Assembly: GCF_002160065.1 (NCBI RefSeq)
Contig: NZ_NFJW01000012.1
Span: forward strand, 1-54,247
Length of the DNA stretch: 54,247 nt
Source: Collinsella sp. An2
Lineage (GTDB): Bacteria; Actinomycetota; Coriobacteriia; Coriobacteriales; Coriobacteriaceae
Reading direction: 5' to 3'
Shown: positions 1-7,549 of the stretch, piece by piece
Numbering within the stretch: the stretch's first letter is position 1
Layout: every line of letters starts with the position of its first letter
Program-made: the position numbers and the translations under genes
The notes under the pieces: model-generated
Seen by the model: only the letters and a program-made list of their open reading frames with translations
Databases searched by the model: none
Told to the model about the DNA's origin: nothing

Positions 1-534
1 TCACGGGCAGCCGGCGGCAAGCTTGAGCTGCTTGTCGAAGAGCTCGATAGGTACCTAACTAATAACCAGCCGAGCTTCTCGGAAGCCTGTGCCTATATCA
101 CGAAGATCGAGCAGAATTCGACGGTGCTGTTCTCGCTCAGCAGCTATGAGAACCTGACCAAATCGGGACGCATGCCCAAGATGGCAGGCATCCTTGCTAA
201 CAAGCTCAACATTCGCATGCTCGGTACCGCGAGCAACGAGGGAACGATCAAGATCGTCGGACCCACGCGCGGACAGAAGAAGACCTTCGAGAAGATCGTT
301 GCAGCCATGAAGGCCGACGGCTTTACGGGCGGCATCGTGTATATCGACCATGTTGCCAACGAAAAGGGTGCTGAGGCCCTGAAGGACCGCATCCTTGCCG
401 CATGGCCCGAGGCCGAGGTGCGGGTGCTGCCATGCGGTGGCCTGTGCTCGTACTACGCGGAGCGCGACGGGTTCATCATCGGGTACGGCTGGCCGGCCGT
501 ACAGGACGAGAAGTATTTTACGATCGAAGGCTAA
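1..534 (+). CDS. DegV family fatty-acid-binding protein (3' part)
   Basis: This is the C-terminal 177 codons of a gene whose start lies outside the window; frame 1 is open from the first base to the TAA at 532-534. The segment LFSLSSYENLTKSGR followed by a long GGLCSYYAERDGF tail is typical of the DegV C-terminal lobe. DegV/FakB proteins bind a single fatty acid between two alpha/beta domains and present it to the FakA kinase for phospholipid synthesis. The N-terminal lobe cannot be seen. A hairpin terminator follows directly, so this is the last gene of its transcript. It converges on trxB. Family assignment is firm; the specific ligand is unknown. Confidence 0.85.
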   Translation, partial: SRAAGGKLELLVEELDRYLTNNQPSFSEACAYITKIEQNSTVLFSLSSYENLTKSGRMPKMAGILANKLNIRMLGTASNEGTIKIVGPTRGQKKTFEKIVAAMKADGFTGGIVYIDHVANEKGAEALKDRILAAWPEAEVRVLPCGGLCSYYAERDGFIIGYGWPAVQDEKYFTIEG

Positions 535-558
535 TGAATTTCGACACATGAAAGAGGA

Positions 559-593
559 GGGGCTGCCCGAAGCAAAAATCGGACAGCCCCTTT
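559..593. terminator. Hairpin terminator between degV-like gene and trxB
   Basis: The 12-nt arms at 559-570 (GGGGCTGCCCGA) and 579-590 (TCGGACAGCCCC) pair with one mismatch around an A-rich loop. A short T tract follows on the plus strand and a T-rich stretch on the minus strand. The hairpin lies between converging genes, so it probably ends both transcripts. The AT-rich remainder up to 694 holds no gene. Confidence 0.7.
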
Positions 594-694
594 GTCATTT
601 CCTAACAACTTTACATAAGATATATTATCAGGAATCGTCATATTCTAAGTTAGGAGCTCGAATTCTATGGCGAGCAACGGAGCCTTACGTAAGC

Positions 695-1636
695 CTACCG
701 TGCGCTCACATACTGATACGCCGCATTGCCCGCAATGGCGCCGTCTGCCGCAGCCGTAATAACCTGGCGCAGCGCCTTCGTACGAACATCACCTGCGCAG
801 AACAGCCCCGGAGTCTTTGTAGCCATGTTCTCATCGGTGAGCACACCGCCGTCGGGACCCAGATCTACCAGATCGGCAATGAGGTCCGTCTCGGGTTTTG
901 TGCCTGCAAAGACGAAGATGCCAAACGAGCCTTCCGGATAGTCCTCTTCGTAGGTCTCACCCGTTGCATTGTTCCGAAACGTCACGTGCCCCAAAAGCGA
1001 GCCGCCCTCTGCCTTCACCACCGAGGTGGCATATTTCACGGAAATCTTCGGGTTTGCGAGCATCCGGTCTACGACGCCCTTAGGAGCCCTGAATTGGTCG
1101 CGCCGGACCACCACGACGACCTCGCTGGCAAAGTTCGTCAAGAACATGGCCTCCTCGCAGGCCGCGTTGCCGCCGCCAATCACAAAGACCTTCTTGCCGC
1201 GATAGAACATCCCGTCACAAGTGGCGCAGTACGAGACGCCACGACCACGATACGTATCCTCGCCCTCGAAGCCCACGGTGCGCGGCGTGGCCCCGGTGGC
1301 CACGATGAGGGACGGAGCCTTCAGCTCGTCCTGGTCGGTCACCACGGTGAACGTACCGTCGTCTTCCCGACGAATCTCGGTCACCATGGCATAGCATGTC
1401 GTAGCGCCGAGCGCCTCGGCATGCTCCTGGAAACGCTGGCCCAGCTCGGCACCGGAAATCTTTGCGATGGCCGGATAGTTCTCCACCTCATCGGTTGTGG
1501 CGATTTGCCCGCCTGGCATACCCTGTTCGACCACAAGCACGCGAAGGCTCGCGCGTGCAGCGTATACCGCGGCGGCATATCCTGCAGGTCCTCCGCCAAC
1601 GATAATCACATCGGGATAATCCATCGTATCCGTCAT
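695..1636 (-). CDS. trxB: Thioredoxin-disulfide reductase
   Basis: A 313-residue protein of normal length for bacterial TrxB. It is an FAD enzyme that passes electrons from NADPH to thioredoxin in the cytoplasm. Visible motifs are the N-terminal FAD-binding GGGPAGY (residues 14-20), the redox pair CATC (137-140) and the NADPH-binding GGGNAA (154-159). A late FAD motif, GLFCAGDV, lies near the C terminus. The ATG at 1636 has an AAAGGA ribosome site 7 nt upstream. The gene is monocistronic here and diverges from the glycosyltransferase at 1769 across a 132-bp gap. It could act on a thioredoxin-like partner other than TrxA. Confidence 0.95.
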   Translation of the reverse strand: MTDTMDYPDVIIVGGGPAGYAAAVYAARASLRVLVVEQGMPGGQIATTDEVENYPAIAKISGAELGQRFQEHAEALGATTCYAMVTEIRREDDGTFTVVTDQDELKAPSLIVATGATPRTVGFEGEDTYRGRGVSYCATCDGMFYRGKKVFVIGGGNAACEEAMFLTNFASEVVVVVRRDQFRAPKGVVDRMLANPKISVKYATSVVKAEGGSLLGHVTFRNNATGETYEEDYPEGSFGIFVFAGTKPETDLIADLVDLGPDGGVLTDENMATKTPGLFCAGDVRTKALRQVITAAADGAIAGNAAYQYVSAR

Positions 1637-1768
1637 CGTCTATCCTTTCAGTCCAGGCACGCATGCCGAGCGCCTATATTGGTTTCTATCTGCTCCTACC
1701 CAAAACAACCCATCTCGTTCACCGGGTGACGTAAAATAGGCACGCTGGAGGCTCACAGAACAGGAGGC

Positions 1769-3085
1769 ATGGTGACCGTCGAAGAGCACACAGAACTCAC
1801 GCCGCTTTCACCAGACTCCCCCACCACAACTATTGTTGAGGTACCTCATCAAGAGCTGGAACAGCGTGTTTGCCCAGTCATCACGGTCATGCACGCATCG
1901 GTGGGATCCGGCCACAAGGCCGCAGCGAACGCCATTGCACAGGCCATCGACCATATGCGCGGCACGCATAACATCCCCGAGGATGTTGAAATCGACGTGC
2001 TCGACGTGCTCGATTACGGGCGCATCCACTTCGACGGCAACAAGACGGCGGCCTCGTTTACCGGCGCCACCCGACCGCTCTATGACATCACCTGGCGATA
2101 TACACTCACGGGACGTCTGCTCTGGGGCGGTGGCTCCGGCTGGTCGCGCATCATGTTCCCCAGCTTCAACGCCTACGTCGAGCAAAAGCGACCACTGGCT
2201 ATCATTGCCACACACATCACTGCAGCCAACGTCGCCGTTGGAGCGCGCATGATCACCGGTGTCGAATATCCCATCGTGTGCGTCCCCACCGACTACGAGA
2301 CCGAGGGCTGGTGGCCTCACCACGAAGCAGACCTGTTTTGCGTGGCCACCGAATCCATGGCGGAGACGTTACGTGCGCGACGCGTCGAAGAGTCGCGAAT
2401 CGCCATTACCGGCATCCCCATTCGCTGGGGATTCACCGAGACCTCCGACGCCGCCTCGACCCGCGCTCTCTACGGCATACCGCAGGACAAGATCGCGGTT
2501 CTTGTTATGGCGGGGGCAAGTCTCCCCCAGCCGTACGTTCGCTTTCGGGCAGCCATTGAGCAGACTATCCCCTATCTGCGTGGATTCGAGGATGCTCACT
2601 TTATCTTTCTGCCGGGCAAAGACGCCGAATACGCCAGCCATCTGCGCGCCGTGTTCTCGGGTATGAAGCTTGAAAACGTGGGCGTTCTTGACTATGTCGA
2701 CGACATGCCGGCGCTCATGCATGCGGCCGACTTGGCAATTCTTAAGTCCGGTGGTCTTACGGTCACTGAATGCCTCTGTGCGCACCTACCCATGATCCTT
2801 TTAGGAAAGTCCTATGGCCAGGAAAAGGTCAACACCATCTTGCTGACCTCTTGGGGTGCCGGCATGCACGTGACGACCGCACGCGAGCTCATCATGACGC
2901 TTCGGCATCTACATAACAACCCAGCTTCGCTCGAGGCCCTGGTCATCAACGGCGATGCGCTGAGGCGACCCAACGCTGCCGAAGATATCGTGGCCGCAAC
3001 GATGAAGCTCGTCGGCGTTCCTAAGAAGCGCCATATGCACTTTGCCGAGTTCTACTGGGGACACAAGCCTGCTCACACCCGATAG
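1769..3085 (+). CDS. MGDG-synthase-type (GT28) lipid glycosyltransferase
   Basis: A 438-residue protein of the monogalactosyldiacylglycerol synthase family, which includes bacterial UgtP. These enzymes transfer a sugar from a nucleotide donor to diacylglycerol at the inner face of the membrane. The MGDG-synthase N-terminal domain starts with the signature HASVGSGHKAAANA (about residues 48-61). The C-terminal GT28 domain has the donor-site stretch KSGGLTVTECLCAHLPMIL. No membrane segment is evident, as expected for a peripheral enzyme. AGGAGG lies only 1 nt before the ATG, so the in-frame GTG one codon later may be the true start. The product (glucolipid or galactolipid, mono- or processive) cannot be told. 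Confidence 0.85.
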   Translation: MVTVEEHTELTPLSPDSPTTTIVEVPHQELEQRVCPVITVMHASVGSGHKAAANAIAQAIDHMRGTHNIPEDVEIDVLDVLDYGRIHFDGNKTAASFTGATRPLYDITWRYTLTGRLLWGGGSGWSRIMFPSFNAYVEQKRPLAIIATHITAANVAVGARMITGVEYPIVCVPTDYETEGWWPHHEADLFCVATESMAETLRARRVEESRIAITGIPIRWGFTETSDAASTRALYGIPQDKIAVLVMAGASLPQPYVRFRAAIEQTIPYLRGFEDAHFIFLPGKDAEYASHLRAVFSGMKLENVGVLDYVDDMPALMHAADLAILKSGGLTVTECLCAHLPMILLGKSYGQEKVNTILLTSWGAGMHVTTARELIMTLRHLHNNPASLEALVINGDALRRPNAAEDIVAATMKLVGVPKKRHMHFAEFYWGHKPAHTR

Positions 3086-3179
3086 TGTTCTTACCGCCTT
3101 GAGCGGCTTGGACTCTTTATCCCTACCACGCACTCGTTCAAAGAACGATTCCTGCAACGAATATCCGAACCATAAATAA

Positions 3180-3212
3180 GGCTCCGGCCAGAGCGGTCGG
3201 AGCCTTTTCTTG
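3180..3212. terminator. Bidirectional terminator between convergent genes
   Basis: The 10-nt arms GGCTCCGGCC (3180-3189) and GGTCGGAGCC (3195-3204) pair with one mismatch. TTTTCTTG follows on the plus strand and TTATTTATGG on the minus strand. It sits between the converging glycosyltransferase and permease genes and can serve both. Confidence 0.85.
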
Positions 3213-3238
3213 AAACCTGTTGCTGTAAACGCAGAGGT

Positions 3239-4552
3239 TTAGAGAAGCAGGAAGTACAGCAGGAATGCCACGGCGGCAACCCACATGAGCGGACGGATCT
3301 GCTTGACCTTGCCGGTCACGATGGCGACGATCACATAGGTGATGAAGCCGAGGCCGATGCCGTTGGAGATCGAGTAGGTCATAGGAATGCCCGCGATGAT
3401 CATGAACGTCGGGAAGCCCTCGAGCACGTCGGACCAATCGATGTCCACAACGTCGCTCATCATGAGGAAGCCGACGAACACGAGCGCGCCGCAGGTCGCA
3501 GCCGACGGAATGCAGCTGATGATCGGCGAGAAGAACGCCGCAAGGATGAACAGAACGCCAGCGACGATGGAGGTCAGGCCAGAGCGGCCGCCGTCAGCGG
3601 CGCCGGAGGCAGACTCGACGAACGTGGTGACCGAAGAAGCGCCAAAGAAGCCACCGACAGCAGCTGCGATGGAGTCGACGATAAGGATCGGGCGGATGTC
3701 CTCGACCTTGCCGTCCTCGGTCAGGAAGTTGCCCTGCTTAGCGACGGCCATAGCGGTGCCCATGGTGTCGAAGAAGTCGCTCATCATGAGCGAGAAAGCA
3801 AAGAGCAGCAGCGAAGGCGTGGTGATGGCCTCAACGATACCCATAACGCCGTCAGGGCTGGTCTGGAACGGGGCAGCCATGGTCGTGAAGTCAAGCGGAG
3901 CCACGATGCCGGTCGGGATGGGGGTGACACCAAGAGGAATGCCGATGATGGCGGCAATCAGGATGCCCCACAGAAGCGAGCCCTTGACGTTCATGGAATA
4001 CAGGATGACCGTGAGCACGATTGAGATGATGCCGACGATGAACGTAGCAGAGGTCACATCGCCAAGCGCAACCATAGTGGACTCGTTAGCAACGATCACG
4101 CCGCCGTCCTTCAGGCCGATCATAGCGATGAAGAGGCCAAGGCCGATCGAGATGCCGTGACGCAGCGAGACCGGAATGGCGTCCATGATGGCCTCACGCA
4201 GGCCACAAAGCACGAGAATAAGAATCGCAATGCCTTCGATGAAGATCACGGCCATAGCGGTCGGCCAGCCGTAACCCATGGCGCCGCAGAGCGTGAACGC
4301 GACGATCGAGTTAATGCCCATGCCGGACGCGCACGCAAGAGGACGGTTGGAGAACAGGCCCATCGCAATGGTCATAATGCCGGCGCCGAGGCAAGTCGCC
4401 GTGACGGCAGCAGCGGCAGGAACGCCACCGGCCGACAGGATGCTCGGGTTCACCACGATGATGTACGCCATGGCCAGGAAGGTGGTCAGACCGGCGCGCA
4501 CCTCCGTAGCAGAGCTCGACCCGCGTTCGGACAATTTGAAGAACGTATCCAT
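3239..4552 (-). CDS. NCS2/AzgA-type purine permease
   Basis: A 437-residue, very hydrophobic protein with about 12-14 membrane segments. It starts MDTFFKLSERGSSSATEVRA, the usual opening of AzgA-like hypoxanthine/guanine/adenine transporters (PbuG, GhxP, PurP). The conserved first helix stretch TFLAMAYIIVVNPSIL and the substrate-region ACASGMGINS are present. Family members are proton symporters that import nucleobases for salvage. The ATG has AAGGGGAG just upstream. The gap to dut is only 53 bp, so there is no room for the purine riboswitch that precedes pbuG in Bacillus. It is probably transcribed with dut and nrdR. The exact base transported is not decidable. Confidence 0.9.
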   Translation of the reverse strand: MDTFFKLSERGSSSATEVRAGLTTFLAMAYIIVVNPSILSAGGVPAAAAVTATCLGAGIMTIAMGLFSNRPLACASGMGINSIVAFTLCGAMGYGWPTAMAVIFIEGIAILILVLCGLREAIMDAIPVSLRHGISIGLGLFIAMIGLKDGGVIVANESTMVALGDVTSATFIVGIISIVLTVILYSMNVKGSLLWGILIAAIIGIPLGVTPIPTGIVAPLDFTTMAAPFQTSPDGVMGIVEAITTPSLLLFAFSLMMSDFFDTMGTAMAVAKQGNFLTEDGKVEDIRPILIVDSIAAAVGGFFGASSVTTFVESASGAADGGRSGLTSIVAGVLFILAAFFSPIISCIPSAATCGALVFVGFLMMSDVVDIDWSDVLEGFPTFMIIAGIPMTYSISNGIGLGFITYVIVAIVTGKVKQIRPLMWVAAVAFLLYFLLL

Positions 4553-4605
4553 CTACTCCCCTTTTCCTTCAGATGTTTACCCTTCTTCTATATGTGCTCG
4601 GATGC

Positions 4606-5046
4606 CTATTGGGCACCGCTAGAGCCAAATCCGCCGCTTCCGCGTTCTGTCTCGTCGAGCTCATCGACCTCAAGGAGGTTGACGAGCGGGACCTGCTGAA
4701 TGACAAGCTGGGCGATGCGCTCGCCGCGCTCGATATGGATGGTCTCATGGGCATCGAGATTGATAGCGATGACCTTGAGCTCGCCGCGATAGCGGGCATC
4801 GATGAGACCGGGGGTGTTCACAATGGAAAGACCGCGCTTCAGCGCCATGCCGCTACGGGGCTGCACGAAGCCGGCGTACCCGTCGGGCAAAGCGATCGCC
4901 AAGCCGGTAGGAATGAGCACACGCTCAAACGGCGCGATATCGACCGTCGCATTCGCGCGAAGGTCGAGGCCCGCGTCACCAGGATACGCATAGCTCGGCA
5001 GCTCAACCGAGGGGTCGAGACGTTTGATCGGAACGGTGATAGACAT
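4606..5046 (-). CDS. dut: dUTP diphosphatase
   Basis: A homotrimeric-type dUTPase of 146 residues. It hydrolyses dUTP to dUMP and pyrophosphate, which keeps uracil out of DNA and supplies dTMP synthesis. The family motifs appear in order: DAGLDL, PRSG, GLIDARYRGE (uracil-site), RIAQLV and the Gly-rich tail GSGGFGSSG that closes over the active site. I chose the ATG at 5046 because GAGGTG lies 8 nt upstream. A GTG at 5055, overlapping the nrdR stop, would add three residues but has a weaker ribosome site. The gene is translationally coupled to nrdR, pairing dNTP-pool control with dUTP removal. Confidence 0.95.
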   Translation of the reverse strand: MSITVPIKRLDPSVELPSYAYPGDAGLDLRANATVDIAPFERVLIPTGLAIALPDGYAGFVQPRSGMALKRGLSIVNTPGLIDARYRGELKVIAINLDAHETIHIERGERIAQLVIQQVPLVNLLEVDELDETERGSGGFGSSGAQ

Positions 5047-5051
5047 GGAGG

Positions 5052-5495
5052 TCACCTCAGCTTGTCCAACTCTTCTAGAAACTCATCGATATCTTTGAAA
5101 TCGCGGTAGACCGAGGCGAACCGGATATAGGCAACCTTATCGAGCTTTTCAAGACGCTTGAGCACCATGTCACCGATCTCGTGGGAGGTGACAGCCGTAA
5201 GCGTACGGCCCCGAAGCTCTAGCTCTATATCGTCGATAAGGCCATTGAGCTGCGCAAGATCGATATCACGCTTGGAAGTGGCCCGCATGAGGCCCACGAG
5301 CAGCTTGTTCCGGTCAAAAGGTTGCGTAGAGCCATCGCTCTTGATGACCTCGATAGGGTCTTCGCAGCGTTCGAATGTCGTAAAACGATATCCGCATGAA
5401 CGGCACTCACGGCGCCGCTTGATAGCATTGGTTGCATCCTGCATGCGCGAATCGACGACCCGCGTGTCCTCACCACCGCATTTAGGACAGCGCAT
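5052..5495 (-). CDS. nrdR: Transcriptional repressor NrdR
   Basis: A 147-residue protein of standard length. NrdR senses ATP/dATP through an ATP-cone and represses ribonucleotide reductase genes at NrdR boxes. The N-terminal zinc ribbon has cysteines at 3, 6, 31 and 34 (MRCPKCGG and CRSCGYRF), followed by the ATP-cone beginning VIKSDGSTQPFDRNKL. GAGGAGG lies 5 nt before the ATG. It lies between the LysM gene and dut. The order lexA / LysM / nrdR is conserved in actinobacteria (for example Rv2720-Rv2719c-Rv2718c of M. tuberculosis). No nrd genes are in the window, so its targets lie elsewhere. Confidence 0.96.
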   Translation of the reverse strand: MRCPKCGGEDTRVVDSRMQDATNAIKRRRECRSCGYRFTTFERCEDPIEVIKSDGSTQPFDRNKLLVGLMRATSKRDIDLAQLNGLIDDIELELRGRTLTAVTSHEIGDMVLKRLEKLDKVAYIRFASVYRDFKDIDEFLEELDKLR

Positions 5496-5578
5496 CCAAC
5501 CTCCTCAGGTTTAGGAACCGGTCCAGAATACCACAGTTTGAGGAACGGAACGCGCTGGATACTAGATGTAGTAAAGTG

Positions 5579-5610
5579 GAAACCTCGGAGCGTTACCGCA
5601 CCGAGGTTTC
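5579..5610 (-). terminator. Hairpin after the LysM gene
   Basis: A perfect 10-bp stem, GAAACCTCGG (5579-5588) with CCGAGGTTTC (5601-5610), has a 12-nt loop. It starts just after the LysM stop codon (minus strand) and before nrdR. The T tract is poor (CACTTTACTA), so it may only reduce read-through or stabilise the mRNA 3' end. Confidence 0.55.
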
Positions 5611-5619
5611 TCGTTATCG

Positions 5620-6039
5620 CTATGCCGCAGGAACAAGCAGCGTGTCGCCCGGCTGGAGCATGGCGCCATCGAGGCCGTTCCACGAAGCGATAAGGTCGCT
5701 TGTCTGCTCGGAGGTAAGGCCGTCGACCGCATGCTCCTGTGCCAGCGACCAGAGCGAATCTCCTGGCTGAACACGCACCTCCATACGATCGGCGGAGGCG
5801 ATGGCGTCTTGCAAGGCCACATCCTGAGCACCCATGGCAGAGCTTCCAACCGCAACGAAGACCACGAACATGAGAGCAACCGCGACGGCGGCGAGTACAA
5901 CGGCAATGCTCGGGCGTGTTTCCTGCTGAGGCGCGGAGGCAGCCTGACGACCTCCGCGGATGACCGTAAACGCGGGACGGGTATTGCAGGACAGGTCGAG
6001 GGCGGCGTTACCATCCATATACATGCTGATCGGGGACAT
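5620..6039 (-). CDS. LysM membrane protein, probable SOS cell-division inhibitor
   Basis: A 139-residue protein with an N-terminal cytoplasmic stretch of about 45 residues and one membrane helix (roughly residues 46-68, IAVVLAAVAVALMFVVFVAVG). A LysM peptidoglycan-binding domain fills the C terminus (EVRVQPGDSLWSLAQEHA to LQPGDTLLVP). This is the layout of YneA of Bacillus and of Rv2719c/DivS-type proteins in actinobacteria, which block septation during DNA damage. Like them it is divergent from lexA. Its promoter has a consensus TTGACA with a LexA box filling the spacer and a second box just downstream. AGAGGAG precedes the ATG. The division-inhibitor role is inferred from layout and context, not from a diagnostic residue. 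Confidence 0.8.
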   Translation of the reverse strand: MSPISMYMDGNAALDLSCNTRPAFTVIRGGRQAASAPQQETRPSIAVVLAAVAVALMFVVFVAVGSSAMGAQDVALQDAIASADRMEVRVQPGDSLWSLAQEHAVDGLTSEQTSDLIASWNGLDGAMLQPGDTLLVPAA

Positions 6040-6106
6040 CTGAACTCCTCTCTTCGTTCGGTGTCCAGAGTTATATCGCGCCGTGGGGACAAAAAGTTCT
6101 GGCTCA

Positions 6107-6120
6107 AGAACGGATGTTCG
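6107..6120. promoter_or_regulatory. LexA (SOS) box 1
   Basis: AGAACGGATGTTCG contains GAAC-N4-GTTC, the Gram-positive LexA operator core. It falls at about +1 to +14 of the transcript toward the LysM gene. Confidence 0.85.
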
Positions 6121-6126
6121 TCTATT

Positions 6127-6154
6127 ATTATGTTCGAACAGTTGTTCCTGTCAA
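6127..6154 (-). promoter_or_regulatory. Promoter of the LysM gene with embedded LexA box
   Basis: Read on the minus strand, the -35 TTGACA (6149-6154) is a full consensus match. The -10 CATAAT (6127-6132, 5 of 6) follows after a 16-bp spacer. LexA box 2 occupies almost the whole spacer, so LexA would directly exclude RNA polymerase. Confidence 0.75.
6135..6148. promoter_or_regulatory. LexA (SOS) box 2
   Basis: CGAACAGTTGTTCC matches GAAC-N4-GTTC exactly. It lies between the -35 and -10 of the LysM promoter and near the likely -35 region (TTGTTC, 6142-6147) of lexA. Confidence 0.93.
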
Positions 6155-6162
6155 GAAGAAAT

Positions 6163-6176
6163 CGAACAATTGTTTG
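6163..6176. promoter_or_regulatory. LexA (SOS) box 3
   Basis: CGAACAATTGTTTG has one deviation from GAAC-N4-GTTC. It overlaps the probable lexA -10 (AACAAT, 6165-6170), which fits autorepression. It starts exactly 28 bp after box 2, which in turn starts 28 bp after box 1. Confidence 0.88.
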
Positions 6177-6194
6177 GTTCAGAAAGGGAACGCC

Positions 6195-6833
6195 ATGGCA
6201 CGAAAGATCTCAAAGCGCCAGCAGCAAATCTATGACTTCATTCGTTCCTATCAGCTTGAGAAGGGCTATCCGCCCAGCGTTCGCGAGATGGCCGCAGCCG
6301 TTGGATTGTCATCACCCTCCACGGTCCACGCCCACCTGAGCGTCCTTGAGGAACATGGGCTCATCAAGCGTGACGCTACGAAGCCCCGCGCCCTTGAGGT
6401 CTTCAATGAGGACGGTTCGTCCGCTTCCCTTGCCGCCGTCAAGGAATCGCCCGATCGCGGAACTATTACCTTGCCGCTCGTAGGACGCGTCGCCGCCGGC
6501 CTGCCCATTCTTGCCGAGCAGAACGTGGAAGACTCCTTTACCGTCCCCACCGAGATAGCGACGGACTCCAGCTCGTTCGTGCTTGAGGTCCATGGCGACT
6601 CGATGATCGGCGTCGGCATCTTTAATGGCGACTACATCATCGTGCGCGAGCAGAAGAGCGCCATGAACGGAGAGATTGTCGTCGCCCTCATCGATGGCGA
6701 GGCGACGGTCAAGACCTTTTACAAAGAACAGGGCCGCGTGCGCCTGCAGCCCGAAAACCCTGCCATGGAGCCCATCTACGCCGAGAACCCGACGATTTTG
6801 GGTAAGGTCGTCGCCCTGATGAGACGCTTCTAG
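6195..6833 (+). CDS. lexA: SOS repressor LexA
   Basis: A 212-residue LexA of normal size. The N-terminal winged helix runs from ARKISKRQQQIYDFI through PPSVREMAAAVGLSSPSTVHAHL (about residues 2-48). The self-cleavage bond is Ala101-Gly102 in VGRVAAGLP. The catalytic dyad is Ser136 (HGDSM) and Lys173 (EATVKTFY), within the S24 peptidase fold. It represses DNA-damage genes until RecA filaments trigger cleavage. The start at 6195 gives the standard MARKISKRQ opening with AAAGGG upstream; an upstream ATG at 6114 would run through the LexA boxes and is rejected. The acyltransferase gene follows after 2 nt. Confidence 0.97.
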   Translation: MARKISKRQQQIYDFIRSYQLEKGYPPSVREMAAAVGLSSPSTVHAHLSVLEEHGLIKRDATKPRALEVFNEDGSSASLAAVKESPDRGTITLPLVGRVAAGLPILAEQNVEDSFTVPTEIATDSSSFVLEVHGDSMIGVGIFNGDYIIVREQKSAMNGEIVVALIDGEATVKTFYKEQGRVRLQPENPAMEPIYAENPTILGKVVALMRRF

Positions 6834-6835
6834 CC

Positions 6836-7549
6836 ATGTCAGAGAACACCGGTGGCCGCATTGCGGTCTTTGACACGCTTCGAGGGCTCACCATTATATC
6901 TATGGTGCTCTTCCATGCCACCTATGACATCGCCTACATCTATGGCGTGTCGCTACCCTGGTTCACTACGGGACCGTTCCAGGACATATGGCGTTGCTCT
7001 ATCAGCTGGACCTTTTTGGCCCTCGCAGGCTGGATGACCAGCTTGTCGCGCAACAATCTCAAACGCGGTGCCGTCTATGCGGCGGCAGCGCTTCTTGTCT
7101 TTGTAGCGACGACCGTGGCCTCTGTCGACACGGCGGTCAATTTTGGCATCCTGTTCTGCATGGCCGGCTGCACGTTTATCTACACCGCGCTGCGACCACT
7201 CATAAACAGGATCAACCCAGTTCTCGGAGTCCTTGCCGCGCTTGCCCTGTTTGCACTTACCTATGGCATTCCTCGTCACGACTATGCCATCGAAGGTCTG
7301 GCCTGGCTTGGCTTTCCGTCGCCGACCTTCACGTCGGGAGACTACTACCCCCTGCTCCCCTACCTGTTCATGTATCTAGCAGGGGCATTCGGCGCACGGG
7401 TTTTCCAAACTTATATCCACGAAGGATATCCGACGTGGATGCGACGCGACTGGTGCCCGCCCCTAAGCGCGATTGGCAGGCACAGCCTCGTCATCTACCT
7501 TGCACACCAACCGCTACTCATCGTCCTCTTCACGCTGCTTCTCGGCTGA
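6836..7549 (+). CDS. DUF1624 / heparan-alpha-glucosaminide N-acetyltransferase-like membrane protein
   Basis: A 237-residue integral membrane protein with about seven hydrophobic helices. The opening RIAVFDTLRGLTIISMVLFHATYDI matches the DUF1624/HGSNAT-catalytic family, where an early Arg and a His in the first helices are thought to serve acyl transfer. The ending GRHSLVIYLAHQPLLIVL is the usual last-helix motif of this superfamily. Bacterial members are uncharacterised; modification of envelope glycans is plausible but unproven. It starts 2 nt after lexA, so it is probably co-transcribed and SOS-influenced. Its last 36 bp overlap the end of hflX on the other strand. Confidence 0.8.
   Translation: MSENTGGRIAVFDTLRGLTIISMVLFHATYDIAYIYGVSLPWFTTGPFQDIWRCSISWTFLALAGWMTSLSRNNLKRGAVYAAAALLVFVATTVASVDTAVNFGILFCMAGCTFIYTALRPLINRINPVLGVLAALALFALTYGIPRHDYAIEGLAWLGFPSPTFTSGDYYPLLPYLFMYLAGAFGARVFQTYIHEGYPTWMRRDWCPPLSAIGRHSLVIYLAHQPLLIVLFTLLLG

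Noticed and set aside
4553-4605. Purine riboswitch before the NCS2 permease
   Set aside because: Only 53 bp separate it from dut and the conserved three-way junction is not present.
6114-6194. Longer LexA with 27 extra N-terminal residues
   Set aside because: The extension would be translated through LexA boxes 2 and 3; the ATG at 6195 has a ribosome site and gives the family-standard start.
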